Assembly: GCA_017478225.1 (NCBI GenBank)
Contig: JAFVDX010000001.1
Location: 90,747 to 154,746 of the forward strand
Length of the DNA: 64,000 nt
Reading direction: 5' to 3'
Source of the DNA: Paludibacteraceae bacterium
GTDB lineage: Bacteria > Bacteroidota > Bacteroidia > Bacteroidales > Paludibacteraceae
Shown: positions 27,001 through 36,472 of the stretch, piece after piece
Position numbering within the stretch: the stretch's first letter is position 1
Layout of the letters: every line of letters begins with the position of its first letter
Translations under genes and position numbers: made by a program
Notes under the pieces: model-generated
What the model saw: the letters and a program-made list of their open reading frames with translations, nothing else
Told to the model about the DNA's origin: nothing
Databases searched by the model: none

Positions 27001-28431
27001 TGTGTATTCGTGCATCTCTTTGAGGTTAGAGATAGTTATGGGTGAGGAGTTCACTGTGGCAGTAGCAACAAGTGAGTTATCGTCTGCATCATAGATATTT
27101 ACGACCAACTCTGTGGCATTACTTTCGAACGAGATTGTAACCTGTTCGCGGGCAGGACTGACTTCTACATTTTCGGGTTGTGCGGAACATCCGACAGGCA
27201 ATATATAGAACTCCGATTCTTGTTTGTAGAGACCAAATCTGGCTCCGTAAGCCAATTTTCTGCCACCTTCGGTATCAGGATGTTGAGGCGAGGTAATGGT
27301 ATAAGTAGTGCCATTTTCTGTATAAAGGTTCCACTCGTATTGTGCGCCGTTGGTCTCGCCCAATGCTGCATAATTTCGGATGTCGGTTGCACCTGATGTA
27401 GATGTTGCCCACAAGCATTTGTTGTCGTTGCCGACTAATCTGACGCAACCGCCGGCACTGGCATATCTGCTTGTTGCCACCGACTTGAGAGAATACAAGG
27501 CAGAAGCAGATGCTACAGGTACTTGAGTTGGATTAGCAGCATCGTCGGGCACTACATTGATTCCGTCATGTTGCCCTGCCTGAGACATATTTGCAGGCAA
27601 AGCATACCAATTACCTTTTTTAGTGATAAGTACAAACTCTTGAGGCACTGACCGACCATTTATAGTGATTGTACGCGTAACATCGCCTGCGGTAAGAGTG
27701 ATAGTAGTTTGGTCGTGAGTATTGCTTTCAGTTGGAGTATATTCAATTGTGAGAGTGGTCTCAAGTTGTGAAGGCTCTTGTGGTATGGCTGTTGTTGCAA
27801 GTAAAGCACTAAAATGAGTGGGATCGGTATTGTTTGTTATGCTCAAGGTCTGAGCCGTCTCAAACCCTTTGGCTACGATTTGATATACAGTTTTCACTTT
27901 CTGCCCTTGAGCACCTGTTATCCAACTATTGCCTATAGCACGAATAGTTGCACCGCTCACGCATGTAGTATTAGTAGTTACACTGCTTGAAGACGAAGTA
28001 ACAATGGTTGCTGTCTCACCTGTGCGTCGATAGAGCATTACTCCACCTTTAGTTTGAGCCGAACTATAGCATGAGAATATATCACTGCTATTGTTGTATT
28101 GCAAGAGATTATGCGTATTAGTGCCATTAGCAGTGATAGTTGCAACTGACTCGCTTATATATATTGTCCAAAGACCATTATCATCATTAGTGGTTTGAGA
28201 TTTCAGATTATTACTGCTTGACGATGCGGCATATATATATTTACTTCCATCAAAGAACGACCATCCGTCACTGCTATTACCACCTAAAGTAAATACTTGT
28301 ACAGCATCGGTAGAGAAGAAATAGGTCTTGGTATCATCTTCCTGATACTCGTATGTTGTAGCTGAACCGCGATTGTTTGTGCGTTGGTCTGTACTCATTG
28401 CTTTCCATACGGAAGCCGAGGCAATTATCAC
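24031..28431 (-). CDS. Giant T9SS-exported surface protein, 3' part (after frameshift)
   Basis: The frame is 1466 codons long. Its apparent start, GTG at 28431, is an internal Val codon: the frame is open further upstream and reads KQISAGDKVIIASAS, which continues the domain broken off at the end of the preceding frame. Visible parts are a lectin-like or beta-trefoil-like region (about 1-410), a fibronectin-III-like domain (about 415-490), a lamin-tail-like region with DIDVFG, a long beta-rich region, and a C-terminal T9SS type A sorting domain (about 1395-1466, with WIYSTNGSLLVNQ and LPAGVYNIRVVAQEA). The protein is expected on the cell surface. It and 28428-31133 should be read as one gene with a frameshift near 28450. 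Confidence 0.85.
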   Translation of the reverse strand: MIIASASVWKAMSTDQRTNNRGSATTYEYQEDDTKTYFFSTDAVQVFTLGGNSSDGWSFFDGSKYIYAASSSSNNLKSQTTNDDNGLWTIYISESVATITANGTNTHNLLQYNNSSDIFSCYSSAQTKGGVMLYRRTGETATIVTSSSSSVTTNTTCVSGATIRAIGNSWITGAQGQKVKTVYQIVAKGFETAQTLSITNNTDPTHFSALLATTAIPQEPSQLETTLTIEYTPTESNTHDQTTITLTAGDVTRTITINGRSVPQEFVLITKKGNWYALPANMSQAGQHDGINVVPDDAANPTQVPVASASALYSLKSVATSRYASAGGCVRLVGNDNKCLWATSTSGATDIRNYAALGETNGAQYEWNLYTENGTTYTITSPQHPDTEGGRKLAYGARFGLYKQESEFYILPVGCSAQPENVEVSPAREQVTISFESNATELVVNIYDADDNSLVATATVNSSPITISNLKEMHEYTYEIIPDGNNDCKVGDEFTTTGPSVDVVEWMEDAVIIYVDKDEDLHPKVIVDGQEEHGSISSGTVANELFFAKYFEGAGTMKLISIFNGTVNDIDLDADAYNIHYICVGNGNNKFSPQSDKNYPLGDLGTIKSGQEIIFFTGPQESDLQECSNAFLDSVALLSGEDNNPRWIKCDGQTSYGNTKYPKFDFSGNDILVLQKGGTDIDVFGAKNTPPASKNCRGEDAWAGTAINMDYGKSPNDPIYKPLFDASSHTPTTDAERIDILRGFGVDLENEIINITTARCILFRNKSVKDGFDAVKNNTDDFSTFTEAEWNGRSVCMTNPGNYNQAGVTNDAKATCNSYQDIGKFDYSTYYIDEVTIIPSEELDTYGWKPEENLYKIDIDNLEKYTCLFLTFQLTDDDGNIITSQRKQVPILVKSANATTDELFYNIIDNDYENSKKRCSTCDVVVMRDAVLTKATAGAEHDVNKVNNIQVYPGGKLIVPAAGNDYQINSLSFRREEDNISAGDIQGDLTVKQTNGVYLDVRIDPSNWHWLSLPFDCNVADVKFSNGEPAKYNTDWFLMYYDGQQRAATQTGGCWKVYEEPVIHAGQGLIVGIQGLSDKPKVKLELRFPMANDVIAAELQNKTLDVYAWGLGGEGIMGDTKPQEHFGWNLVGNPYMNYYRKGNLNSFNGLTLGKLILDTEGHDTYYNNGDGIAYVAVPINGGWTAYEQKPVAGNDLLPFTSYFVQVGTETNTADEQLTVLFDHTNRGKSSMIRRVVEEQETPAFVGIYLTAANGEKDETALVVSDRFHNHFEIGKDMYKWFGDYYKYYSKPVVYTISPDHKLAFNALPEASAAAQVPVGFYAAANGNYTFALNRNSDLQRAEEVWLFDAQENTYTNLMQENYQFYTTKQQNENRFFLSVKLAEKQDDTPTNLSDSKNADIKVTTSVGSMTLTGLPVNAHVWIYSTNGSLLVNQTTDSWQQTYHLPAGVYNIRVVAQEAVTLRGIVK

Positions 28432-31133
28432 CTTATCACCGGCGGAAATCTGCTTATATCTGTTACTTCTTGATATAAATCTACCGTTTCAGAGGTGCCG
28501 GACGAAGCGCCCCATACTGCCCACCATGTTTTATTATTATCTGCTGTAATGGTGGTTCCTGCCGTTTTTTCAACTGCCGTGGCGGTAGCGCTGCTTGCCC
28601 ATCCTGCGAAAGCAATGCCGTCAGGGCAGGTAAAGTCTTCTGATAAATCCGGAAGAGTATAGTCGGCTTCATCAACCACTGTTATTGTGGAAAACACCTC
28701 TTCTACATTTTCCACTATTACTTTGTATGTAATGGCGAATTGTGCTTTCACAGTAATTACCACCTTCTGTGTGGCACCGCAAATGACATTATCCGGGTCA
28801 GTATCATCATCTTCTTGAGATGCGGTGATGGTATATGTCTTTGTTTCTGATGCTTGGGGCAAGGTAATGGTAGCCCCGCTATTGCTCGTGCCACTCAATG
28901 TACCTCCGTCTGATGTCCAACTGATATCTTTGCCATTTCCACCTGTAAGAGACAGAGTAATTGTCCCACTACCAATAATTGTGGTTGCACTTGCCTCAAG
29001 TTGTAGTTTGTTAGTAGGTGGTGTGCAGCACTGCGGACGGTTGGTATAAATAGTAGAGCCGCCTGTCTTATAAAGGTCAAAATAGTATAAACTATTGTTA
29101 GATGCTGATATTGCCTCACCATTCATACGATATTTATACTGATTACCGCCTGACAAATCCGCTCTACAAGCAAGATACCTGCCCAAATTACTTTGGAAAG
29201 TAAAACCACTTCCCGTACTATTCCATTCTATTTCCCAAGAGGATTTACTTCCTGAGGTATTTACTTCTAAGTTGTTGCTACTACTATTATGAAGGTATCC
29301 ATTAGTTGCATCGCCTAAATACCACTCACCGGTAGTTGAAGACTCAGTTACGGTAAACCAATTCTTATCGTCATTATCAATTTCAGAGTCATTAAATAAC
29401 CAATAATTAACATAAGACGAACTAACAGTTTCTTGATACATGGCATGCGTATCGCCTACAGGCACTATAACTATCTTATCTCCCGCAGAGAGTATATCTG
29501 TTGAGGTCATCAGCGTCCAATCATCGTCACCTTGTTCCGTAGTCTGATATACAGCATAATATGTTGTATTGCCTGTTATAGTCTGTTCTCCTGAAACCAC
29601 TGTAGGTTGGGTAGTCGTTCCATTAGTAAAACTACTTGCTGCCCATCCGAGAAATTTAGCATCCACACATTCCGACAATCCGTCTGCGGGCAGTTCATAG
29701 GTGCCATTTTCTTCTACTGACTCTGTTGCGCGTGTCGTTCCGTTGTCAATCAATGTGACAGTATATGTAGGTATGTTTTCGTATGCAATGGTGATGGTTA
29801 TGTCAGAGGTTACATTGGTAATAGTATATACATTTCCCGATTTGCTTATTTGCGCCGTACCACTTGTTACTGAAGCAGAAGAAGTATAACCTTGATCAGG
29901 AGTTACTGTCAGAACTGCCGTCATAACACTCGTTACTGCGGTATTTGGGTTGATAGAATAAGTACCGTTTGCGCCATTAACTATCGTGATAGTATGTGAA
30001 GCCAATGGGGTACATGATGTTTGATAAGCGGAGTATGTAGTCCCACCACCAACGGTTACGACAATTTGACTTATACGGACTTGGCTACCCGTACTATTCG
30101 TGAAAGTGATGGAATTAGCAGAACCAGACCAATCACCCGAAGTAATAGTTCCTGTTGAAGCAGATTTCTGAACGAACGCACCTTGAGAATATGTAAAGTC
30201 AATCGCAGTTATCGTATTTGCGGAACTGATAGTCAAAGTATTGGTATTATACACTCTCACTGAAGAACCTGAGTTATAATACTTAGCACCTTCACCCCAT
30301 GTGTATGTTACGCCATCTATCACTTTTTCTGACGCTTGTGTATCATTAGAATAACCTTGCTCGGACGCGACAAAAGTAGAAGTGGTTGTGCCGCCTCCAC
30401 TACTTGCGGTTGCAAACACAGCATAATACTCGACATCTGAAGAGGGCATTTTCTTAGTCGTAGGGTCTGAGAATAAATCAGCAGGCTTTGTGTTTGTGGA
30501 GCCTGCTATTGCAGTGTTTGTCCACCCAACAAACTCTTTTGCTTCATCGCAGTCGGCAGGAGTAGGTTCGTCATCCGGTGCTGTCAAGGCAGTGTTTGCA
30601 ACCGCCGTCTGAGAATGAACAGGCGAACCATTCACATACCATGTGGCGGTATATGTAGTGGCAGTGCCGGATGCAAAAGTAACAGCAACACTCGTTATTC
30701 TTCTGTGACCACTCGTACCACCTATAGTGAAAGTAATAGATGTTGCACTACCTTCCCATGTGCCATTATTGTACGTATCAACATTGGTAGTAATAGCATT
30801 ACTTCCGTCTCCGGACGCAAAAGATAATTCGATTTTTACTATGGTTTTGGTTGTACTACTGATTGTAAAGGAATTTCCTCCATAGCAGCGGATAGCAGTA
30901 CCTGATGTAAAGTATTTAGGAGCATTACTATTTGTTCCCTTATCAAAAGTAATGGTAAAATCAGTACCGGCATAACTTTCCACTGCTTCCTGATTAGCAT
31001 ACCCATTGTCAGAAAAGGTTACAGACTCGTCAGCAGCGTATGAATATAAGACACTGAAAGCAAAGAAAAAGACTATCAAAAAAGCACCTCTCAGATTACC
31101 ACACTTAGATACAAAGAGTAGATTTGATTTCAT
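28428..31133 (-). CDS. Giant T9SS-exported surface protein, 5' part (frameshifted end)
   Basis: From the ATG at 31133 the frame has 901 codons and a signal peptide (KSNLLFVSK, then a hydrophobic stretch ending SVLYSYA). It holds two related beta-sandwich modules of about 110 residues (ITFDKGTNSNAPKYFTSGTA and WGEGAKYYNSGSSVRVYNTN), each followed by a Listeria-Bacteroides-like repeat with FVGWTN or FLGWAAS and YYAVF/YYAVY, then a DDWTLMTSTDILSAGDKIVI module. The last codons (EVTDISRFPPVIR) leave the pattern at the point where a second copy of that module should read VTDIS-QISAGDKVII. It lacks a T9SS tail of its own; the tail is on the 3' part. A start at 31181 would precede the normal signal peptide by 16 residues. 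Confidence 0.85.
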   Translation of the reverse strand: MKSNLLFVSKCGNLRGAFLIVFFFAFSVLYSYAADESVTFSDNGYANQEAVESYAGTDFTITFDKGTNSNAPKYFTSGTAIRCYGGNSFTISSTTKTIVKIELSFASGDGSNAITTNVDTYNNGTWEGSATSITFTIGGTSGHRRITSVAVTFASGTATTYTATWYVNGSPVHSQTAVANTALTAPDDEPTPADCDEAKEFVGWTNTAIAGSTNTKPADLFSDPTTKKMPSSDVEYYAVFATASSGGGTTTSTFVASEQGYSNDTQASEKVIDGVTYTWGEGAKYYNSGSSVRVYNTNTLTISSANTITAIDFTYSQGAFVQKSASTGTITSGDWSGSANSITFTNSTGSQVRISQIVVTVGGGTTYSAYQTSCTPLASHTITIVNGANGTYSINPNTAVTSVMTAVLTVTPDQGYTSSASVTSGTAQISKSGNVYTITNVTSDITITIAYENIPTYTVTLIDNGTTRATESVEENGTYELPADGLSECVDAKFLGWAASSFTNGTTTQPTVVSGEQTITGNTTYYAVYQTTEQGDDDWTLMTSTDILSAGDKIVIVPVGDTHAMYQETVSSSYVNYWLFNDSEIDNDDKNWFTVTESSTTGEWYLGDATNGYLHNSSSNNLEVNTSGSKSSWEIEWNSTGSGFTFQSNLGRYLACRADLSGGNQYKYRMNGEAISASNNSLYYFDLYKTGGSTIYTNRPQCCTPPTNKLQLEASATTIIGSGTITLSLTGGNGKDISWTSDGGTLSGTSNSGATITLPQASETKTYTITASQEDDDTDPDNVICGATQKVVITVKAQFAITYKVIVENVEEVFSTITVVDEADYTLPDLSEDFTCPDGIAFAGWASSATATAVEKTAGTTITADNNKTWWAVWGASSGTSETVDLYQEVTDISRFPPVIR

Positions 31134-31229
31134 AATAATATGATTATTCGGGTTATTATTCTGGTTTATATATGCGAACAAGTTGTTTCACAAAAATAAA
31201 CATGATTTTCACGCATACTAATTTGCGTA

Positions 31230-31237
31230 CAAAAGTA
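31230..31237 (-). promoter_or_regulatory. -7 box of the surface-protein operon
   Basis: TACTTTTG (complement of 31230-31237) is a consensus -7 box about 97 bp before the ATG at 31133. I see no good TTG at the usual distance upstream, so an activator may be needed or the call may be wrong. The gap 31238-31349 shows nothing else. Confidence 0.45.
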
Positions 31238-31349
31238 AGAAAATTTATTCAAATATGGAATATAAAAAAGTGAATATATGTTGTAGAACAAGAAATTGGC
31301 GGTGCATTTATTCTATAAATAGATCAACACACCTTCAATTAACCAATTA

Positions 31350-32678
31350 TTATTTTGCTTTTATACCAATCCAAACAATAGTCAGGTAAATTGTTCTTGC
31401 CAACAAGTGGGCGAAATAGGCTATATAAAGTGCTTGAATACCGCAAAATGGTTGTAATGCAACATAAAAAATGACAAAACTCAATGCAGCCAGAATCATG
31501 GCATTTCGCAGTTTATCTCCTGCTGTAAGACCTATAAACACACCATCCCATAGAAATGCCAGACAACTGATGATGGGCATAAGAACAAGCCAGATAAAAT
31601 AAGGGCGAGATGCCAAAATAATCTCTTGATGGTTGGTCATAAGACTCACAAGCGGCTCTGCAAAGACACCATAAATCAATGCACATGCCCCTCCAACAAG
31701 CAATGTCCACAGAAATAATATTCTAACAGTACGGTGCAACTCTTGCGGATTTGCTTCGCCTACGAATCTACCTGTTAGTGCCTCACCCGCGTATGCGAAA
31801 CCATCAATCAAATATGAGAAAAGCATAAAGAGTTTCATCATAATGCTGCTCACCGCCAACTCTGTATCTCCATATTTGGATGCTATTGAGGTAAAACCAA
31901 CATATATAACCAAGAAGCACAGAGAACGAACGAAGAGATTGCCATTTAGCACAAACATACGCTTGATATTTTCTCTTTGAAAAGCAGCACGAATCACCGC
32001 CTTATCAGCAATAAGTCTTACGCGGTTGTCATACTTGAAAAGAAGCAAGAATAACGCTGTTGCAAGTCCTAAATACTGAGCGATTAAAGTTCCATACGCC
32101 ACTCCCATTGCACCAAGCGGAGTATATATAGCCAAAAGCCACGAAAAGAGCATGTTGCTCACATTTACCACGAGGTCAATAAGCATTGTTGCCATGGTAT
32201 TTTGCATGCCTATAAACCACCCTCTGAACACCATCAGGCTCAGTGTGGCAGGGGCCGCCCAAATACGAATATAGAAATAGGTGGTAGCAAAATCCGACAC
32301 CTCTTGAGAACATGGAATCAGTGCCATAGATACTCTTAAAAAGACCCACTGCAAAAGCAATATGAGCAAAGATGCGGCAAGAGCCACTCCAACCGACTGC
32401 ACTAAGATTCGCGCTGCATCTACATGGATATTTTTATCTACTTGTTCTTTGCCGTATGCTTGAGCCGTCAGACCGGCAGTACCAACACGCAGAAAACCAA
32501 AATTCAAATAAAGCAAGTCGAAAAGCATACTGCCTATTGCTATTCCACCAATCGCGGCAGTTTGAGGTGTATGGCCGGCAATTGCAGTATCCACTATACC
32601 TACAAGAGGGATAGTGATATTGGCTAAAATACTCGGTAAAGCCAATCGGAAAACTTCTTTATTCAGCGATGCTCTCAT
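31350..32678 (-). CDS. MATE family efflux transporter (DinF-like)
   Basis: The 442-residue product is a 12-helix MATE exporter, with two related halves (LALPSILANITIPLVGIVDT near residue 10; FVLNGNLFVRSLCFLVIYVG near residue 245). MATE proteins export organic cations or drugs using Na+ or H+. The subfamily looks like DinF. The start at 32678 gives MRASLNKEVFRLALPSI, typical for the family; a TTG start at 32690 would overlap the -7 box at 32688-32695. If that box is used, the transcript begins only about 6 nt before the ATG. The gene is divergent from rsfS. Confidence 0.93.
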   Translation of the reverse strand: MRASLNKEVFRLALPSILANITIPLVGIVDTAIAGHTPQTAAIGGIAIGSMLFDLLYLNFGFLRVGTAGLTAQAYGKEQVDKNIHVDAARILVQSVGVALAASLLILLLQWVFLRVSMALIPCSQEVSDFATTYFYIRIWAAPATLSLMVFRGWFIGMQNTMATMLIDLVVNVSNMLFSWLLAIYTPLGAMGVAYGTLIAQYLGLATALFLLLFKYDNRVRLIADKAVIRAAFQRENIKRMFVLNGNLFVRSLCFLVIYVGFTSIASKYGDTELAVSSIMMKLFMLFSYLIDGFAYAGEALTGRFVGEANPQELHRTVRILFLWTLLVGGACALIYGVFAEPLVSLMTNHQEIILASRPYFIWLVLMPIISCLAFLWDGVFIGLTAGDKLRNAMILAALSFVIFYVALQPFCGIQALYIAYFAHLLARTIYLTIVWIGIKAK

Positions 32679-32687
32679 TTCAAGCCG

Positions 32688-32734
32688 CAAAGGTACATAA
32701 TTTTTGTGAGGTTGAGAAATTTGTTATATCTTTG
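32688..32734. promoter_or_regulatory. Divergent promoters for the MATE gene and rsfS
   Basis: Rightward: TTTG at 32703-32706 and TATCTTTG at 32727-32734, 20 bp apart, for rsfS (ATG 32763). Leftward: a TACCTTTG box (complement of 32688-32695) for the MATE gene, with no clear TTG upstream. The leftward one is the weaker call. Confidence 0.65.
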
Positions 32735-32762
32735 CACGCTAAATAAAATTAAGGGAAAGACA

Positions 32763-33110
32763 ATGAAATTGATCGACAAAATTGTAGAAGGTATTCAAAA
32801 CAAAAAAGGTCAGGATATCCGTATTTTAGACATGCGTAAGTTGGAGGCAAAGCCTTGCGACTGGTTTGTTGTTGCCCAAGGTGGCTCCAACATTCAGGTA
32901 GTGGCTATAGCCGATGAAGTTGAAGATTTCGTAAGAGAACAAACCAAAGAAAAACCTATGAAAATAGTAGGTAGAGAAAATGCAGAATGGATAGTTCTTG
33001 ATTATGGCGATGTGATGGTACATGTATTCCAACGCCAAGCACGAGAATTTTATGACATAGAATCGCTTTGGGCAGACGCAAAAGTAAAAGAAATCAAAGA
33101 GATAGTCTGA
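32763..33110 (+). CDS. rsfS: Ribosomal silencing factor RsfS
   Basis: RsfS (YbeB/Iojap) binds ribosomal protein uL14 on the 50S subunit and blocks subunit joining under starvation. The 115-residue product starts MKLIDKIVEGIQNKKGQDI and has the family region LEAKPCDWFVVAQGGSNIQV, ending in VHVFQRQAREFYDIESLW. An earlier in-frame ATG at 32706 lies upstream of the predicted transcription start and was rejected. ftsH follows after 160 bp with a possible promoter (TAATTTTG at 33175-33182). Confidence 0.95.
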   Translation: MKLIDKIVEGIQNKKGQDIRILDMRKLEAKPCDWFVVAQGGSNIQVVAIADEVEDFVREQTKEKPMKIVGRENAEWIVLDYGDVMVHVFQRQAREFYDIESLWADAKVKEIKEIV

Positions 33111-33270
33111 AAACTTTTTATAGAAAAAGAATTCAAAATCAATAATTTGCGCTCTGCACAAACAAAAGAAATAATAATTTTGTTATAGAGTAATTGATAA
33201 TTCATTAAAAGATTATCAAGAGTCAAAATAAGTGTAAAAAGCAAGGAACAATAAAGTAAATTTATTATTT

Positions 33271-35196
33271 ATGGCGGAACAAAATAATCAACAACAACCT
33301 AAAAAGAAAAAGAACAATCTGCTGATGTGGTTATATTTGACTATTATAGTCATTATTTTCGGCAGTTATTTTCTCTCTGACTCACAGCCACAAAAAGACA
33401 TTACTTATACCCAGTTGCAGGCATATATTGAAGCAGATGTGATTGAGTCTATGGTAGTGTATGACAACAAGACTGTTAAGGCTAAAGTAAGAGAAGATAA
33501 GCGAGGAACGGTATTTACAGACACAGACAACAAGAAGCAAGACAAGGTGATAGCCGTTGCCATACCTTCGGTAGATGAGTTTAATAAATACATGACCGAG
33601 CAAAACACGCTGCGAAAAGAAGCGGGACAACAGCCTATCGAAATCAAATTCGACAAAGGCAGAGACTATTGGTATATACTTATCAACATACTTCCATTTG
33701 CCATATTTATTTTGTTCTTTATATGGATGAGTCGCGGCATAGGAGGTGGTATGGGAGGCGGCATATTTAATATAGGCAAAGTAAAGGCAGAAGTTATTGG
33801 TAAAGACGATGATAAGAACAAAGTAACCTTCAAGGATGTAGCAGGTTTGGAAGGTGCTAAGCAAGAGGTGGAAGAGATTGTTTCATTTCTCAAGAACCCT
33901 GAGCGCTACACTGCTTTAGGAGGTAAGATTCCTAAGGGAGCCTTGCTTGTTGGTCCTCCGGGTACGGGTAAGACTCTGCTTGCTAAGGCTGTGGCTGGCG
34001 AGGCTAATGTGCCATTTTTCTCTATGTCTGGTAGCGACTTTGTTGAGATGTTTGTAGGTGTAGGTGCAAGTCGTGTAAGAGACTTGTTCAGACAAGCCAA
34101 AGAGAAGGCGCCTTCGATTATTTTCATTGACGAGATAGATGCAGTAGGGCGTGCCCGAGGCAAGAACGCCATAACGGGTGGTAACGATGAGCGCGAGAGC
34201 ACGCTTAACCAACTGCTAACCGAAATGGATGGTTTCGGAACCAATTCAGGCGTGATTATCCTTGCAGCCACCAACCGCGCAGATGTGCTCGACTCAGCCC
34301 TTCTGCGTGCAGGCCGATTCGACAGACAAATACATGTAGAACTGCCTGATTTGCAAGAACGCAAAGCCATATTTGGTGTGCATCTAAAACCACTCAAGTT
34401 AGACAATTCAGTTGATGTAAATTTCCTTGCCAAGCAAACCCCTGGTTTTTCCGGTGCTGATATAGCCAATGTATGCAACGAAGCCGCACTTATCGCAGCA
34501 CGCAACAATCATAATGCTGTAGGCAAACAGGACTTTATGGATGCTGTTGACCGAATTGTGGGCGGCCTTGAGCGCAAGACCAAGATAATGACAGACGACG
34601 AGAAACGTGCTATCGCATGTCATGAAGCAGGACATGCCACTATCTCGTGGATGCTTAGATATGCCAATCCGCTTGTCAAAGTAACTATTGTTCCAAGAGG
34701 TATAGCGCTTGGCGCAGCATGGTACCTGCCGGAAGAAAGACAAATAACCAACCGTGAACATATCTTAGATGAGATATGCGCTACCTTGGGCGGAAGAGCC
34801 GCCGAAGAGCAATTCCTGCACCAGACCGGCACAGGAGCACTCAACGACTTGGAAAAAGTAACCAAGCAAGCATACGCCATGGTATCGTATTATGGTATGG
34901 GAAAATCAATGCCTAACATCTCATATTACGATTCACAAGGCAGATATGACTATGGTTTTTCTAAGCCATACTCTGAGAAAACGGCAGAGAAAATGGACCA
35001 AGAGGTGGCTGATATCATTACCCAACAAATGAAGCGAGCAAAAGATATATTAGAGCAATACAAAGAAGGACACCACCAGATAGCCGACTTGCTTGTGGAG
35101 CGCGAAGTGATAACGGCCGAAGATGTGGAGCGTATATTAGGTCCAAGGCCATGGAAATCGAGAGGCGACGAAATTATCGACTCCGAAGAAAAATAA
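33271..35196 (+). CDS. ftsH: ATP-dependent zinc metalloprotease FtsH
   Basis: FtsH is the membrane-anchored AAA+ protease that degrades misfolded membrane proteins and regulators. The 641-residue product has two membrane helices (about 16-36 and 132-152), a short extracytoplasmic domain between them, Walker A GPPGTGKT (about 228-235), Walker [12 protein letters not shown], the second region of homology ([20 protein letters not shown]), and the zinc site HEAGH (451-455) with a downstream Asp ligand (GALNDLEK). A Gly/Met-rich stretch ([12 protein letters not shown]) follows the second helix, as in other Bacteroidota FtsH proteins. It lies between rsfS and dnaN. Confidence 0.97.
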   Translation: MAEQNNQQQPKKKKNNLLMWLYLTIIVIIFGSYFLSDSQPQKDITYTQLQAYIEADVIESMVVYDNKTVKAKVREDKRGTVFTDTDNKKQDKVIAVAIPSVDEFNKYMTEQNTLRKEAGQQPIEIKFDKGRDYWYILINILPFAIFILFFIWMSRGIGGGMGGGIFNIGKVKAEVIGKDDDKNKVTFKDVAGLEGAKQEVEEIVSFLKNPERYTALGGKIPKGALLVGPPGTGKTLLAKAVAGEANVPFFSMSGSDFVEMFVGVGASRVRDLFRQAKEKAPSIIFIDEIDAVGRARGKNAITGGNDERESTLNQLLTEMDGFGTNSGVIILAATNRADVLDSALLRAGRFDRQIHVELPDLQERKAIFGVHLKPLKLDNSVDVNFLAKQTPGFSGADIANVCNEAALIAARNNHNAVGKQDFMDAVDRIVGGLERKTKIMTDDEKRAIACHEAGHATISWMLRYANPLVKVTIVPRGIALGAAWYLPEERQITNREHILDEICATLGGRAAEEQFLHQTGTGALNDLEKVTKQAYAMVSYYGMGKSMPNISYYDSQGRYDYGFSKPYSEKTAEKMDQEVADIITQQMKRAKDILEQYKEGHHQIADLLVEREVITAEDVERILGPRPWKSRGDEIIDSEEK

Positions 35197-35228
35197 TTTG
35201 CTCGTTTGAAAAACTATGCGTATTTTTG
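35197..35228 (+). promoter_or_regulatory. Promoter of dnaN
   Basis: TTTG at 35197-35200 and TATTTTTG at 35221-35228 are 20 bp apart. The box is directly after the ftsH stop and about 105 bp before the dnaN ATG. Confidence 0.75.
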
Positions 35229-35333
35229 CGCACTAATTGATTATTAGGTGTGAAAGCGTGATAATACTGCTCACATAGTAGATTTGGCAAAATCAGAGAT
35301 AAAAGACGAAATAATATAAAACCTACATAGAAT

Positions 35334-36458
35334 ATGAAATTTACATTATCCAGCACAAAGTTGCTACAACAAATGCAAGCACTTGCTCGTGTGATTGCTT
35401 CAAAAAATAGTTTGAACATCCTTGAGTGCGTACTTTTCAATTTGGAAGGGAATCAGTTGATTCTTACCGCATCAGATGGTGAAACCACAATGCGTACACA
35501 AATAGAGGTGGAACAAGCAGAGGGACAAGGCAAAATTGCTTTCCAAGCCAAGATGCTTTTGGACACACTAAAAGAGTTTCCTGAATTGCCTCTTACATTT
35601 GACATCAATGACCAGACTTTTGGATTAAACATCCAAAGCAGCAATGGTACATACAATCTTGTAGGAATCAATGGTGCTGAGTATCCTGAAATGGTGCAAG
35701 AGTTGGAAAATGCTCGCTCTTTCAATTTCGCAGCCGAAGCACTTCTCAATGCTCTCAACAAGACAGTATTCTGCACAGCAGACGACGAACTTCGTCCTGT
35801 AATGAACGGTGTGTTCTTTGATATTGCAACAGATAAAATCACACTTGTTGCTACCGATGCTCATCGTTTGGTTAGATATATCAATACTACAATCAGCCTG
35901 CCAGAGCCTGCAAGTTTTATTTTGCCCAAAAAGCCGGCTAATCTTCTGCGTTCAATTCTTGGTAAGGAACAAGAAGATGTAAAGATTAACTTTACCGATA
36001 AGAATGTGCGCTTTGAATTTGGTCAGACCATTGTCATCTGCCGCCAAATAGAAGGGCGTTTCCCAAATTATAATGCTGTAATTCCTCAAAACAATAGGAA
36101 TAAAGTTACCGTTGATCGTCAAACTATTCTTACAACCGTTAGGCGTGTGAGCGTATTTGCTAACCCCGGCACAGGACTTATCAAACTCGAGTTGGGCGAT
36201 AACAAAATCAATATCTCCGCACAAGACATTGACTTCTCTACTTCTGCTGACGAAACAATCGAATGTAGTTATGAAGGCGAGCCTATGTCAATAGGATTCA
36301 AGGCTCCTTTCCTCATGGAAATTCTTGCTACACTGCAATCGGATAATGTAATCTTCGAAATAGAGAATCCTAATCGTGCAGGACTTATTCTGCCATTCGA
36401 TAATGAGGCTAACGAAGATTTGGTTATGCTTCTCATGCCAATGCTTTTGAACGATTAA
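35334..36458 (+). CDS. dnaN: DNA polymerase III subunit beta (sliding clamp)
   Basis: The 374-residue product is the dimeric clamp that holds DNA polymerase III on the template. Three clamp subdomains of about 120 residues each are present, and the protein ends LPFDNEANEDLVMLLMPMLL, which contains the conserved C-terminal M-P-M-L/R type edge that helps bind partner peptides. dnaN is not beside dnaA, recF or gyrB here, as is usual in Bacteroidota. The downstream exonuclease gene starts 14 bp after its stop, so dnaN, the exonuclease and the transporter gene may be one unit. Confidence 0.97.
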   Translation: MKFTLSSTKLLQQMQALARVIASKNSLNILECVLFNLEGNQLILTASDGETTMRTQIEVEQAEGQGKIAFQAKMLLDTLKEFPELPLTFDINDQTFGLNIQSSNGTYNLVGINGAEYPEMVQELENARSFNFAAEALLNALNKTVFCTADDELRPVMNGVFFDIATDKITLVATDAHRLVRYINTTISLPEPASFILPKKPANLLRSILGKEQEDVKINFTDKNVRFEFGQTIVICRQIEGRFPNYNAVIPQNNRNKVTVDRQTILTTVRRVSVFANPGTGLIKLELGDNKINISAQDIDFSTSADETIECSYEGEPMSIGFKAPFLMEILATLQSDNVIFEIENPNRAGLILPFDNEANEDLVMLLMPMLLND

Positions 36459-36472
36459 GGGTAATTCTAAAA

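Noticed and set aside
28428..28431. GTG at 28431 as a genuine start of a separate gene
   Set aside because: The frame continues upstream with residues that complete a repeated module, and the product would have no signal peptide despite a T9SS tail.
35200..35340. Replication origin next to dnaN
   Set aside because: There is no DnaA-box cluster there and no dnaA; the gap holds only the dnaN promoter.
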